In this document: positions 1 through 8,408 of the stretch, in pieces | How the letters are laid out: each line of letters opens with the position of its first letter | Position numbering within the stretch: the first letter of the stretch is position 1 | Source of the DNA: Sphingomonas taxi | Lineage (GTDB): Bacteria; Pseudomonadota; Alphaproteobacteria; Sphingomonadales; Sphingomonadaceae | Reading direction: 5' to 3' | DNA length: 64,000 nt | NCBI GenBank assembly: GCA_003240625.1 | Contig: QFMX01000009.1 | Span: 72,365 to 136,364 of the forward strand | Program-made: the position numbers and the translations under genes | The notes under the pieces: generated by a model | The model's input: the letters and a program-made list of their open reading frames with translations, nothing else | Database searches by the model: none | Told to the model about the DNA's origin: nothing

Positions 1-2
1 CG

Positions 3-923
3 GCGCAGGGCATCCAGGCGGTCATCGAGCCCGGCATGATGTTCCGCGTCGCCGCGGTCATCTCGCTGATCGGCGGTACGATGTTCCTGATGTGGCTCGG
101 CGAGCAGATCACCAGCCGCGGCATCGGTAACGGCGTCTCGCTGATCATCATGGCCGGTATCGTCGCGCATCTGCCCGTCACGCTGGTCAACCTGCTCGAA
201 GGCGGCCGTTCGGGCTCGCTCGATCCGATCAAGCTGATCGGCATCGTCGTCGCGGTCGTCGTGCTGATCCTCTTCATCTGCTTCATGGAGCGCGCGCAGC
301 GCCGCATCCTGATCCAATATCCCAAGCGCCAGACGCAGCGCGGCATGCAGGCCGATCGCAGCCATCTGCCGCTGAAGATCAACACGGCCGGCGTCATCCC
401 GCCGATCTTCGCCTCGTCGCTGCTGCTGATGCCGCTGACGATCTCGCAGTTCGCCGGACAGCGCGTTGCAGGCGAATCGAAGTGGGGTGATTTCATCATC
501 ACCCTGAACCAGTACCTGCAGCACGGTTCGCCCGTGTACATGCTGCTCTACGGCGCCGGCATCATCTTCTTCTCGTTCTTCTACACCGCGGTCGTCTTCA
601 ACCCCGAGGAAACCGCTGACAATCTGAAGCGCAATGGCGGGTTCATCCCTGGCATCCGCCCGGGCAAGAACACCGAGAATTACTTCGACTACGTGCTGAC
701 GCGCATCACCGTGATCGGCGCGGCGTATCTGACGATCATCTGCCTGTTGCCGGAATATCTGGTGACCGCGTTGCAGATCCCGTTCTACCTCGGTGGCACC
801 AGCCTGCTGATCGTCGTCAACGTGACGATGGACACGGTGACGCAGATCCAGTCGCATCTGCTGGCACACCAGTATGGCGACCTGATCAAGAAGGCGAAGC
901 TCAAGGGCAATCGACTTCGTTAA
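3..923 (+). CDS. secY: Preprotein translocase subunit SecY, 3' part (5' end outside window)
   Basis: This is the C-terminal two thirds of SecY, the ten-helix channel of the Sec translocon in the inner membrane. The frame is open from base 3 to the stop at 921-923, giving about 306 residues of a protein usually near 450. Recognisable family features are the motif GEQITSRGIGNG near the start, the cytoplasmic loop RRILIQYPKRQ, the segment LPLKINTAGVIPPIFASS, and NPEETADNLKRNGGFIPGIRPG before the last helices. The gene closes a ribosomal-protein (spc-type) operon that must lie to the left. adk follows 64 bases downstream, the usual partner of secY, so cotranscription is likely. Confidence 0.97.
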   Translation, partial: AQGIQAVIEPGMMFRVAAVISLIGGTMFLMWLGEQITSRGIGNGVSLIIMAGIVAHLPVTLVNLLEGGRSGSLDPIKLIGIVVAVVVLILFICFMERAQRRILIQYPKRQTQRGMQADRSHLPLKINTAGVIPPIFASSLLLMPLTISQFAGQRVAGESKWGDFIITLNQYLQHGSPVYMLLYGAGIIFFSFFYTAVVFNPEETADNLKRNGGFIPGIRPGKNTENYFDYVLTRITVIGAAYLTIICLLPEYLVTALQIPFYLGGTSLLIVVNVTMDTVTQIQSHLLAHQYGDLIKKAKLKGNRLR

Positions 924-987
924 GCTGCGGGCCTAACCAACGGCTTGGGCGTGTAATAATCCTGCACGAACGAGGGGAGTGCGTTTC

Positions 988-1638
988 GTGAATATCATCC
1001 TTCTTGGACCGCCTGGCGCGGGCAAGGGCACCCAGGCCGCCACGCTCGTCAGCGAGCGCGGTATGGTGCAGCTTTCGACTGGCGACATGCTGCGTGCAGC
1101 GGTCGCCGCCGGAACGCCGGTCGGCCTTCAGGCGAAGTCGGTGATGGCGTCGGGCGGTCTCGTTTCGGACGAGATCGTGTCGGGTATCATCGGCGAGCGT
1201 CTCGACCAGCCGGACACCGCGAACGGCGTCATCTTCGACGGTTATCCGCGGACGGCCGCGCAGGCCGAAGCGCTCGATGGTCTGCTGGCAGATCGCGGTC
1301 GCACGCTCGACTACGTCATCGAGTTGGGCGTCGACGAAGCCGCACTGATCGACCGCGTCGTCGGCCGCTACACCTGCGCCAAGTGCGGCACGGGGTACCA
1401 CGACCGCTACAAGAAGCCGGTCGTAGCGGGCGTCTGCGACGTCTGCGGCTCGACCGAGTTCAAGCGCCGGCCCGATGACAACGCCGAGACGGTCCATAAT
1501 CGCATGGCCGAATACCGCGCGAAGACCGCCCCGATCCTGCCGATCTACGACGCTCGGGGGCTGGTGCACCGCGTCGACGGCATGGCGGATATCGCGCATG
1601 TCGGATCGGCGATCGCCGCGATCCTCGACGGTAAGTAA
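988..1638 (+). CDS. adk: Adenylate kinase (zinc-binding LID type)
   Basis: Adenylate kinase catalyses ATP + AMP = 2 ADP in the cytoplasm. The P-loop GPPGAGKGT sits at residues 7-15, and the NMP-binding region follows with STGDMLR and a DGYPRT motif. The LID domain carries four cysteines in two CxxC pairs (about residues 130, 133, 150, 153), so this is the zinc-containing long form. I chose the GTG at 988 because GAGGGGAG ends about 9 bases before it. An in-frame GTG at 979 would add three residues but directly abuts that ribosome site. It lies just behind secY, the standard order. Confidence 0.96.
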   Translation: MNIILLGPPGAGKGTQAATLVSERGMVQLSTGDMLRAAVAAGTPVGLQAKSVMASGGLVSDEIVSGIIGERLDQPDTANGVIFDGYPRTAAQAEALDGLLADRGRTLDYVIELGVDEAALIDRVVGRYTCAKCGTGYHDRYKKPVVAGVCDVCGSTEFKRRPDDNAETVHNRMAEYRAKTAPILPIYDARGLVHRVDGMADIAHVGSAIAAILDGK

Positions 1639-1727
1639 GCGTAAATAATCTTCCGTATGTGTCTTCTCCCGCGAAGGCGGTAGAACATGAGGGGGACGGC
1701 GACCTTGCGCCTCTCCTTCCCCCTACT

Positions 1728-1835
1728 CCGTCATCCCGGCGAACGCCGGGACCCACGGATACGGCGGACCATCCGTTAGCGTGCAACCACCACCCATTCC
1801 GCAACCATGGGTCCCGGCGTTCGCCGGGATGACGG
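1728..1835. repeat. Mirrored REP-like pair (CGTCATCCCGGCGAACGCCGGGACCC family)
   Basis: Two 31-base arms (1728-1758 and 1805-1835) are near-perfect reverse complements, and each arm also folds on itself (CCCGGCGAACGCCGGG). They are separated by about 46 bases. This arrangement is typical of REP/BIME elements. It sits in the gap after adk, where it could also stop transcription. Confidence 0.85.
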
Positions 1836-1928
1836 AAAGGGTGTATTCGGGACGCATGCTTGATCTTTGCACCCCGGTTCACAGAGCGTGCGGCGTTGCG
1901 AGCCACACCAACTATCAACATGACGAAA

Positions 1929-1946
1929 TTGTCACCTCTCGGTCAT
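1929..1946 (+). promoter_or_regulatory. Candidate OmpR-family direct-repeat operator upstream of the response regulator
   Basis: TTGTCAC and CGGTCAT are separated by four bases, giving GTCA repeats with an 11-base period. That spacing is characteristic of sites bound by OmpR/PhoB-family regulators. It lies about 155 bases upstream of the OmpR-family regulator at 2102, so autoregulation is a reasonable inference. The two repeats match each other only in part. Confidence 0.3.
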
Positions 1947-1999
1947 CGCCCTGACCCCCACCCGATCCTAGAAGCAACCCGTGGTCCGCAGGCGGCTGC

Positions 2000-2089
2000 A
2001 TGAGTTTCCAGAGATCGGTGCCCGTCACTCCCGGGGGTACCGTGGGGGCCGGCGGGAAGATTTCTTTCCGCCGGCCTTTCCGTTTATGA
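2000..2089 (+). CDS. Possible 29-residue leader peptide before the two-component operon
   Basis: ATG at 2000 opens a 29-codon frame ending in TGA at 2087-2089, just 12 bases before the response-regulator start. The product would begin MSFQRSVPVTPGG and end RRPFRL, a basic glycine- and proline-bearing peptide with no family I recognise. No clear ribosome site precedes it. Its last third overlaps the arms of the hairpin at 2047-2076, so translation would alter that hairpin. This may be a regulatory leader or chance. Confidence 0.25.
   Translation: MSFQRSVPVTPGGTVGAGGKISFRRPFRL
2047..2076 (+). terminator. Strong hairpin in the leader of the two-component operon
   Basis: GGCCGGCGGGAAGA pairs with TCTTTCCGCCGGCC, a stem of up to 14 pairs including one G-U, closed by a two- to four-base loop and followed by TTTCCGTTT. 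It looks like an intrinsic terminator but has only a broken T-run. Because it ends 25 bases before the regulator start, it may act as an attenuator. Confidence 0.45.
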
Positions 2090-2101
2090 GGGCAGGAGAT
2101 A

Positions 2102-2830
2102 GTGACCCAATTCGGTGGCAGGGAAGGTGATAGCGCGTTGAGCCGCAAGATTCTGATCGTCGAGGACGACGCCTCGACATCCGCCTATCTTGCCAAGGGC
2201 TTGGCCGAGGCCGGCCATGCCATCGAGGTCTGCGCCGATGGCCGCGACGGCCTGTTCCTCGCCAGCGAAGGCATCTTCGATCTCATCATCGCCGACCGCA
2301 TGCTGCCCGGCCTGGACGGCCTGTCGATGGTCAGCGCGATTCGCGCCGCCGGCATCGCGACGCCCGTCCTGATTCTGTCTGCGCTCGCCGCCGTCGACGA
2401 CCGGGTCGATGGTCTCAAGGCCGGCGCCGACGATTATCTATGCAAGCCTTTTTCGTTCGCCGAGCTCTCCGCACGGATCGAGGCCATGCTCCGCCGCTCC
2501 GACCGTGCCGCCACCGAACCGCAAAAGACCAAGCTCTCCGTCGGCGATCTCGAAATCGACCTGCTCGCCCGCGCCGTCTCGCGTGCCGGCCGCTCGATCC
2601 CGCTCGGCGCACGCGAGTTCAACCTGCTCGAATTCCTTGCCCGCCACGCCGGCCAAGTCGTCACCCGCACGATGATGCTCGAGAAGATCTGGAACTATCA
2701 TTTCGATCCGGGCTCGAACGTGGTCGACGTCCATATCGGTCGCCTCCGCCGCAAGCTTGAGGACGGCTTCCCGACACCGATCCTGCATACGGTGCGGGGC
2801 GCAGGATACCGGCTCGCCGTCGAAGGCTGA
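2102..2830 (+). CDS. OmpR-family response regulator
   Basis: A DNA-binding response regulator with an N-terminal receiver and a C-terminal winged helix. The receiver shows the acidic pair in IVEDD, the phospho-acceptor Asp in IIADRMLPG (residue 65 from the GTG at 2102) and the conserved Lys in YLCKPF. The effector domain has the typical LGAREFNLLEFL and VVDVHIGRLRRKLE segments. A TTG at 2138 with GGAAGG upstream would give a start directly at SRKILIVEDD and is a serious alternative, since residues before it look non-conserved. The cognate kinase follows seven bases later, so the pair forms an operon. The stimulus cannot be read from the sequence. Confidence 0.93.
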   Translation: MTQFGGREGDSALSRKILIVEDDASTSAYLAKGLAEAGHAIEVCADGRDGLFLASEGIFDLIIADRMLPGLDGLSMVSAIRAAGIATPVLILSALAAVDDRVDGLKAGADDYLCKPFSFAELSARIEAMLRRSDRAATEPQKTKLSVGDLEIDLLARAVSRAGRSIPLGAREFNLLEFLARHAGQVVTRTMMLEKIWNYHFDPGSNVVDVHIGRLRRKLEDGFPTPILHTVRGAGYRLAVEG

Positions 2831-2836
2831 TCCGAG

Positions 2837-4186
2837 GTGGTGATCCGCCTTTCGGTCACGGCGCGGATCGCGTTGCTTTCGATCGCGCTGGCGCTGGTAT
2901 CCAACCTCGCGCTGGTCGGCTTCGTCTGGAAGACCACCAGCGCCGACGCGATCGACGCGATCCGGCGCGAAACGACCGAACAATCCGAAGCCTTGCGCGC
3001 GGTATGGCGCAGCGGTGGATTGATCGCGGTTCGGCAGGCGATCGACAGCGCGGTGGTTCCCGGCGACGTCTCGCTGGTGCTGGCCGTGATCGACCCAAAG
3101 GGCCGCGCGGTCGTCGGCATCTCGCCTGCGCGTCTGGCGGTCCCCCTCCGCGTGACGCAGTTCCGGATCGCGCGGCTCGGCTCCGACGAACTCTGGTCCG
3201 CACGGGAGACCGGCTATGCGCTCCACCCGCTCGGCGATTACTGGCTGCTCACCGGCCGCAATCTCGACCTGATCGCCGCCGAGGAACGCGCGATCGAGCG
3301 GGCGCTGGCTGTGGCCGTCTTTCTGTCGCTGGCGCTCGGCGTGATCGGCGGGCTGGTCCTCACGCGCTACGTCAGTCGCCGGCTCGACGGCATCGCCAAG
3401 GCGATCGAAGCAGCAGGCGAGGGCGATCTCTCGCGGCGCGTCGACATGATCGCGGGTGGCGGAGACGCGTTCGATCGCCTCGCCGCACGGCTCAACGTCA
3501 TGCTTGGGAAACTGGAAGGCGTGATGGCCGAACTGCGGATCGTCACCGACAGCCTCGCGCACGATCTCCGCTCGCCGCTCGCCCGCCTGCGTACCAAGAC
3601 CGAGCAGGCGGTGCTGATCGCCGATCCCGATGCGCGCGAGGCTGCCTTGGGCGGGCTGCTGGTCGAGACCGACCTCGTCATGCGGATGCTGACGATGGTG
3701 ATCGAGATCAGCCGCTCGGGTTCGGTCTCGCGCGATCGTTTCATCGAGGTATCGCCCGCCAATCTGCTCGAAGAGATCGGCGAACTGTACGCGCCCGTCG
3801 CGGAAGACGCCGGCCTCGTCTTCACGATTGCGATCGACGATCGCCCGCCGCCGATGAAGCTGCACCGCGAACTCATCAGCCAGGCGATCACCAATTTGAT
3901 CGACAACGCGCTCCGTCACGGCGCGGGGGGCGGCGAGGTCACGCTGCGGATCGTCCACCGCACCGACGGCGTCGCGATCCAGGTCGAGGATCGCGGCCCG
4001 GGCATCGCCGCCGCCGACCGCGCGCAGGCGTTGAAACGCTTCGGGCGGTTGGACAGCGCGCGATCCACGCCCGGTGCGGGGCTGGGCATGGCGCTGATCG
4101 AAGCGGTCGCGCGGTTGCACGACGGCCATTTCGAACTCACCGACAACTCCCCGGGGCTGGTCGCGCGGATCGTCCTCCCCCTCTGA
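2837..4186 (+). CDS. Sensor histidine kinase, HAMP-HisKA-HATPase
   Basis: Inner-membrane sensor kinase, partner of the regulator just upstream. A first transmembrane helix spans about residues 10-31, a periplasmic stretch follows, and a second helix lies near 157-176. A HAMP linker comes next, then the dimerisation/phosphoacceptor helix SLAHDLRSPLARLR with the phosphorylated His at residue 242. The ATP-binding domain shows an N-box (TNLIDNALRHG), a G1 box (EDRGPGIA) and a G2 region (GAGLGMALIE). Two consecutive GTG codons (2837, 2840) can serve as start. The periplasmic domain matches no ligand-binding fold I can name, so the signal is unknown. Confidence 0.93.
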   Translation: MVIRLSVTARIALLSIALALVSNLALVGFVWKTTSADAIDAIRRETTEQSEALRAVWRSGGLIAVRQAIDSAVVPGDVSLVLAVIDPKGRAVVGISPARLAVPLRVTQFRIARLGSDELWSARETGYALHPLGDYWLLTGRNLDLIAAEERAIERALAVAVFLSLALGVIGGLVLTRYVSRRLDGIAKAIEAAGEGDLSRRVDMIAGGGDAFDRLAARLNVMLGKLEGVMAELRIVTDSLAHDLRSPLARLRTKTEQAVLIADPDAREAALGGLLVETDLVMRMLTMVIEISRSGSVSRDRFIEVSPANLLEEIGELYAPVAEDAGLVFTIAIDDRPPPMKLHRELISQAITNLIDNALRHGAGGGEVTLRIVHRTDGVAIQVEDRGPGIAAADRAQALKRFGRLDSARSTPGAGLGMALIEAVARLHDGHFELTDNSPGLVARIVLPL

Positions 4187-4307
4187 TCCTCCCCCGCAAG
4201 GGGGAGGTGGCTGGCGCTTGCCAGACGGAGGGGGAGGAAAGGGCAACCTCGGTTTCGTGTCCTCCCCCTCCGTCGCTGCGCGCCACCTCCCCTGGCGGGG
4301 GAGGATC
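4185..4307. repeat. Mirrored REP-like pair (CCTCCCCCGCAAGGGGGAGGTGGC family)
   Basis: The left arm begins at the kinase stop with GATCCTCCCCCGCAAGGGGG and the right arm ends with GGCGGGGGAGGATC. The arms are reverse complements over more than 40 bases with mismatches, around a short centre. It is likely a REP element that also ends the operon transcript. Confidence 0.8.
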
Positions 4308-4354
4308 GTCGAGCCTCGCAATTAGTTGACCGGAACCGCCTCCGCGGCGATGCC

Positions 4355-5620
4355 GTGAGCATGACGACCTTAGCCTCAAACCGCCGCATCCTCGCCGCCA
4401 GCCTGGTCGGCACCGCGGTCGAGTTCTACGATTTCTACATCTACGCGACCGCCGCCGCGCTTGTGTTCGGCCCGCTATTCTTCTCGGGCCAATCCGATTC
4501 GGCGCAGTTGCTGCTCAGCTATGCGACGTTCGGGCTCGCCTTCGTCGCGCGGCCGGTCGGCGCGATCGTGTTCGGGCATTTCGGTGACCGCGTCGGGCGT
4601 AAATCCACACTCGTCGCCTCGCTGTTGCTGATGGGCGGATCGACCGTCGGGATCGCGTTCCTGCCGACCTATGCGCAGGTCGGCTGGATCGCACCCGCGC
4701 TGTTGTGCCTGATGCGGCTGGGGCAGGGGCTGGGGCTGGGCGGCGAATGGGGTGGGGCGGCGTTGCTCGCGGTCGAGAACGCGCCGCCGCACCGCAAGAA
4801 CGCCTGGGGCATGTTCCCGCCGCTCGGCGCGCCGGTCGGGTTCCTCGCGGCGAACGGGCTGTTCCTGCTGATCGGCTTGGTGCTCGACGAAGCGCAGTTC
4901 CTGGCCTGGGGATGGCGGATTCCGTTCCTGCTGAGCGCGATCCTCGTCGGGCTCGGCCTGTGGGTGCGCCTGAAGCTGACCGAGACGCCCGCTTTCCTAG
5001 AAGCCGAGGCGACCGAGGCGCTCCCCAAGGTGCCGATCGCAACGCTGTTGACCCAGCACCTCCGCGCGACGCTCGCGGGCACGTTCGGGGTCATCGCGTG
5101 CTTCGCGCTGTTCTACCTCGCGACGGCATTCGCGCTTGGCTACGGCACCAAGACCCTCGGCTATTCGCGCGAGGCGTTCCTCGGTGTCGAACTGGTCGCG
5201 ATCTGGTTTCTCGCAGGCGGCGTGATCGTCGCGAGCGTGCTGGCGGACCGGCATTCAGCCGCGCGTATGCTGGCGATCGGGTTTGCCGGCTGCATCGGCG
5301 TCGGCGCGCTGATGGGGCCGATGCTGGGCTCCGGATCGCTGTTCACGGTATGGCTGTGGCTGTCGGGTGCGCTGTTCGTGATGGGGTTCGCCTACGGACC
5401 GCTCGGCGGGTGGCTGCCGAGCCTGTTCCCGGCGGGGGTGCGCTACACCGGCGTGTCGATGACGTTCAACCTGGGCGGCGTGCTCGGCGGTGCGCTCGCG
5501 CCGATCGTGGCGGAGGCGCTCGCGCCGCGCGGGTTGTGGCTGGTCGGCGGGTATCTGATGGCCGCGGGCGTGCTGAGCCTTGGTGGGTTGCTGATCCTAG
5601 GCCGCACCCCGCCGAACTAA
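4355..5620 (+). CDS. MFS transporter, metabolite:H+ symporter (MHS) type
   Basis: Major facilitator superfamily permease of 421 residues with twelve predicted membrane helices. The N-terminus GTAVEFYDFYIYATAA is characteristic of the MHS branch (shikimate, proline/betaine, citrate and alpha-ketoglutarate symporters). The loop 2-3 signature GHFGDRVGRKS is intact, and RLGQGLGLGGEWGGAALL follows in helix 4. Residues 410 to 421 end the protein without the long C-terminal coiled coil seen in ProP. An ATG six bases inside (4361) is an alternative start. It stands alone between repeats, and its substrate cannot be assigned. Confidence 0.88.
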   Translation: MSMTTLASNRRILAASLVGTAVEFYDFYIYATAAALVFGPLFFSGQSDSAQLLLSYATFGLAFVARPVGAIVFGHFGDRVGRKSTLVASLLLMGGSTVGIAFLPTYAQVGWIAPALLCLMRLGQGLGLGGEWGGAALLAVENAPPHRKNAWGMFPPLGAPVGFLAANGLFLLIGLVLDEAQFLAWGWRIPFLLSAILVGLGLWVRLKLTETPAFLEAEATEALPKVPIATLLTQHLRATLAGTFGVIACFALFYLATAFALGYGTKTLGYSREAFLGVELVAIWFLAGGVIVASVLADRHSAARMLAIGFAGCIGVGALMGPMLGSGSLFTVWLWLSGALFVMGFAYGPLGGWLPSLFPAGVRYTGVSMTFNLGGVLGGALAPIVAEALAPRGLWLVGGYLMAAGVLSLGGLLILGRTPPN

Positions 5621-5650
5621 TGTGTTCTCCCGCCTTCGCGGGAGAACACA
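5621..5650. terminator. Bidirectional hairpin between convergent genes
   Basis: TGTGTTCTCCCGC (5621-5633) pairs perfectly with GCGGGAGAACACA (5638-5650) around the loop CTTC. It fills the gap between the MFS stop at 5620 and the rsmD stop at 5654. There is no long T-run on either strand. The core TTCTCCCGCGAAGGCGG also recurs near 1664 and 41560, so it is a repeat family used here as a probable shared terminator. Confidence 0.7.
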
Positions 5651-5653
5651 CCT

Positions 5654-6196
5654 TTACGCTGACGCTGGCCGCAACAATGTCAGCCGCGCCTTGCCGTGCA
5701 CACGCGTGGCGTCGACCTCGAAGCCCGCCAGCTCGACGACCTCCGCCTTCGCCGTCTCCAAGCTGATCCACGTCGCCGGCCCGACCCAACCCAGCCGCGA
5801 CAGCTTGTCGAGCGCGACCAGTCCTGCACCGGTGGCGTAGGGCGGGTCCATCAGGATCACGTCGAGCGGCGCCGGTGCCGGCCCGAGCGCCATCACCGAG
5901 GTGGCGCGGACATCGCCGCGGATTTCCAGCTTGGCGAGGTTGGCCTTGAGCGCGTCGACCGCCAGCTTGTCCGATTCGACGAACATGCACGTCGCCGCCC
6001 CACGCGACAGCGCCTCGATCCCGAGTGCGCCCGAGCCTGCAAACAGGTCGGCGACCGCCAGACCCTCGAAGCTGCCGACCCGGCTCGTCAGCATCGAGAA
6101 CAACGTCTCGCGCATCCGGTCGGCGGTCGGGCGGGTGGTGTCACCCTTGGGTGCGGCGATCTGACGGCCGCGATACTGCCCTGCGATGATCCGCAT
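5654..6196 (-). CDS. rsmD: 16S rRNA (guanine(966)-N(2))-methyltransferase RsmD
   Basis: Class I SAM methyltransferase that modifies G966 of 16S rRNA. The start MRIIAGQYRGRQIAAP with TRPTADRMRETLFSML is the RsmD signature. The SAM-binding motif is DLFAGSGALGIEAL and the catalytic motif IV is LMDPPYATG. Its 180 residues are the normal family length. The ATG overlaps the stop of the upstream pseudouridine synthase gene in an ATGA at 6194-6198 region, so the two are translationally coupled, consistent with a shared rRNA-modification role. Confidence 0.95.
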   Translation of the reverse strand: MRIIAGQYRGRQIAAPKGDTTRPTADRMRETLFSMLTSRVGSFEGLAVADLFAGSGALGIEALSRGAATCMFVESDKLAVDALKANLAKLEIRGDVRATSVMALGPAPAPLDVILMDPPYATGAGLVALDKLSRLGWVGPATWISLETAKAEVVELAGFEVDATRVHGKARLTLLRPASA

Positions 6197-7770
6197 CAGC
6201 GCTTCCCTCCACGTGGTGCACGGGGCGGATGACCGCGCCCCCCCGACGGACCCTTGCCGGGTGCGGTCGGACGACTGCCCCGTTCCGGCCGTGCCGGCGC
6301 ATCGCGCACCGGCCGCGGCTCGGCACCCGGACGTCCCGAAGCACTGCGTGCGGCACGCTTGTCGAGCGAACCGCGGCTGCGCGAATCATCCGCCTGCGGA
6401 CGGAAGCCACGCTGCGGCTCCTGACGCTGCGGCGTATCGGCGCGGCGTGGGGTCACCGTACCCCCGGCACCGACACGCGACGGGGCGGCACGATCGCGCG
6501 GCGGCTTGGCAGCGCGGAAATGCTTGATCTTCGGGGTGGTGCTCAGCTCCTCGCCGCGATCCGCCCGCTCCTGCCGCACATAGGGCTTGGACGTTTCGCC
6601 ACTCGTCGGCCGGGCGTGATGCGTCCCCGTCGGCCGAGCGGCATTGCGCGCATCCGGCCGCGCCCAGGGATCGTTGACGTCGCCGCGCTGCATCGCCGCA
6701 GTCGGACGGATCCGCTCCGGCCGTGCAGGCCGCGACGGACGATCGGTCGGCACGATGCCGCTCGAGAACCCCGAACTTGCGGGCGCCGTGTACGGGCTGC
6801 GGACGGGCGTGCGTGCACCGCCGGCGGCAGGTCGCGCACCTGGCGCCGGGCGCGTCGTCGCGACAGGCCGCGGTGCATTGCTGCCCCGCTGGCTCGACCG
6901 CGCACCGATCCCGGCGCCCGCACCGGCACTCGCGCTGATCCCGATATTCGCGCGCGCACCCGGACCCTCCGGCCGACCCTTGGCGAGCTCTTTCTGGAAT
7001 GCGACGACGTCGTGCTGGAGGACCTCGCCGATCTGCCCCGGCGGCAGGTCGCCGAGCACGAACGGCCCGTACCGCGTCCGGATCAGCCGCGAGACCTGCA
7101 GTCCGAGATGCTCCAGCACTCGGCGAACTTCGCGGTTCTTGCCCTCGGTCAGGATCATCTCGATCCACACGTTCGCGCCGGTCCGACGCTCGATATTCGC
7201 GTTGATCGAGCCATAGCGGACGCCCTCGATCTCGATGCCCTCGATCAGTTCCTCGAGCTGCGGCTGCGTGATGTTGCCGTAAGCGCGCGCGCGATAGGCA
7301 CGCTCGACGCCGGTCGCGGGCAGCTCGAGTTGGCGCTTGAGGCCGCCATCGGTGGTCATCAGCAACAGCCCCTCGGTGTTGAGATCGAGGCGGCCGACGG
7401 GCACCAGCCGCGGCAAGTCCTGCGGCAGGCGATCGTAGATCGTCGTGCGCCCGGCAGGATCGCGCTCGGTGACGAGCAGCCCGGTCGGCTTATGATACAG
7501 GAACAGGCGCGCCGCGCTGGGCGCCTCGACGGGGTCACCATCGACCGTCACGCCGTTCAGATTGCGCAGGATCGTCGCGGGCGTGTCGAGCGTCGAGCCG
7601 TTGAGCGCGACGCGCCCCTCGGCGATCATCCGCTCGATATCTCTGCGGGAGGCGATCCCGGCACGGGCGAGCAGCTTGGCGATGCGGTCGCCCTTTACCG
7701 GTGTTGCAGGAGTTGCAGGCGCGTCGGGCGACGGGCTGGCAGTCGGGTTATCGTCTTTTGAAGTCGTCAT
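6196..7770 (-). CDS. rluB: rRNA pseudouridine synthase, RluB/RsuA family, with long basic C-terminal tail
   Basis: A pseudouridine synthase that probably modifies 23S rRNA. After a short disordered N-terminus, an S4 RNA-binding domain occupies about residues 28-75 (DRIAKLLARAGIASRRD). The catalytic domain spans about 85-250, with the active-site Asp in GRLDLNTEG (residue 129) and the RluB-like TEGKNREVRRVLEHLGL. The remaining half, about 265 residues, is low-complexity sequence rich in Arg, Pro, Ala and Gly and is probably unstructured and RNA-binding. I chose the ATG at 7770; an open frame upstream continues antisense into the next gene and is not coding. RluB versus RsuA specificity is not certain. 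Confidence 0.9.
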   Translation of the reverse strand: MTTSKDDNPTASPSPDAPATPATPVKGDRIAKLLARAGIASRRDIERMIAEGRVALNGSTLDTPATILRNLNGVTVDGDPVEAPSAARLFLYHKPTGLLVTERDPAGRTTIYDRLPQDLPRLVPVGRLDLNTEGLLLMTTDGGLKRQLELPATGVERAYRARAYGNITQPQLEELIEGIEIEGVRYGSINANIERRTGANVWIEMILTEGKNREVRRVLEHLGLQVSRLIRTRYGPFVLGDLPPGQIGEVLQHDVVAFQKELAKGRPEGPGARANIGISASAGAGAGIGARSSQRGSNAPRPVATTRPAPGARPAAGGARTPVRSPYTAPASSGFSSGIVPTDRPSRPARPERIRPTAAMQRGDVNDPWARPDARNAARPTGTHHARPTSGETSKPYVRQERADRGEELSTTPKIKHFRAAKPPRDRAAPSRVGAGGTVTPRRADTPQRQEPQRGFRPQADDSRSRGSLDKRAARSASGRPGAEPRPVRDAPARPERGSRPTAPGKGPSGGRGHPPRAPRGGKR

Positions 7771-7891
7771 GGCGCGGCTGATACTATGGATCGGCCGCCA
7801 GCGCGAAAATATTTGCGACCGTTCGTGCGGCGACGCGTTAGGACACGCAAGCGTAACGACCATTTCGCATGCGACCGGGGGCCTTTCGGCA

Positions 7892-8323
7892 ATGTTGTTC
7901 GGGAAGAAGAAGCGGCAGATTGTCCGGCTCCTCGTGGTCGAGGACGAGCCGCTGGTGGCGTTCGATACCGAATATTTCCTGGCCGAGGCGGATTTCACGA
8001 TCGTCGCGACGATCGATCGGGTCGCCGAGGCGCTGCTGATCCTGGAAAGCGACACCGTGGTCGATCTGGTCTTGGTCGACGTGAACCTCGCCGACGGATC
8101 GGGCATCGACGTCGCCCGCGCGGCGCAGGCTGGCGGCGTGCCGGTGATGTTCGTGACCGGAAGCTGCCCGGTCGAGGCGACCACGCTCGCCGCCGGCTGC
8201 ATGGCCAAGCCCTACGCACCGCGCGATCTGATTGCCGCGATCGAGGCGATCGAGGCGATGATCGGCGGCAAAAAGCCGAAGCGCGTGCCCTCGGGGTTCA
8301 CGCTGTTCGAAACAAAAGCCTGA
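7892..8323 (+). CDS. Single-domain response regulator
   Basis: A 143-residue receiver protein without an output domain. The basic start MLFGKKKRQ is followed by VEDEP (acidic residues 17-18), the phospho-acceptor Asp 63 in VLVDVNLADGSG, and Lys 106 in MAKPYAP. It lies alone, divergent from the pseudouridine synthase gene. Stand-alone receivers of this type in alphaproteobacteria often pass phosphate or act as sinks in stress or motility networks; nothing here identifies its kinase. Confidence 0.85.
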   Translation: MLFGKKKRQIVRLLVVEDEPLVAFDTEYFLAEADFTIVATIDRVAEALLILESDTVVDLVLVDVNLADGSGIDVARAAQAGGVPVMFVTGSCPVEATTLAAGCMAKPYAPRDLIAAIEAIEAMIGGKKPKRVPSGFTLFETKA

Positions 8324-8408
8324 CGCTTGCCGCCTTCCATCGCCTGACGGGTAGCGCATCGGCGATTTCCCGTTAGGGTCCGCGCAAGCGAGTGGGAGCG
8401 TAAGTGCG

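Noticed and set aside
2438..4321. Very long minus-strand open frame opposite the two-component genes
   Set aside because: It is a GC-rich shadow of the regulator and kinase frames; the translated sequence has no family features and is dominated by Arg, Asp, Ala and Gly.
6229..7761. Long plus-strand open frame opposite the pseudouridine synthase
   Set aside because: Arg-rich low-complexity translation; the antisense frame has clear S4 and catalytic motifs.
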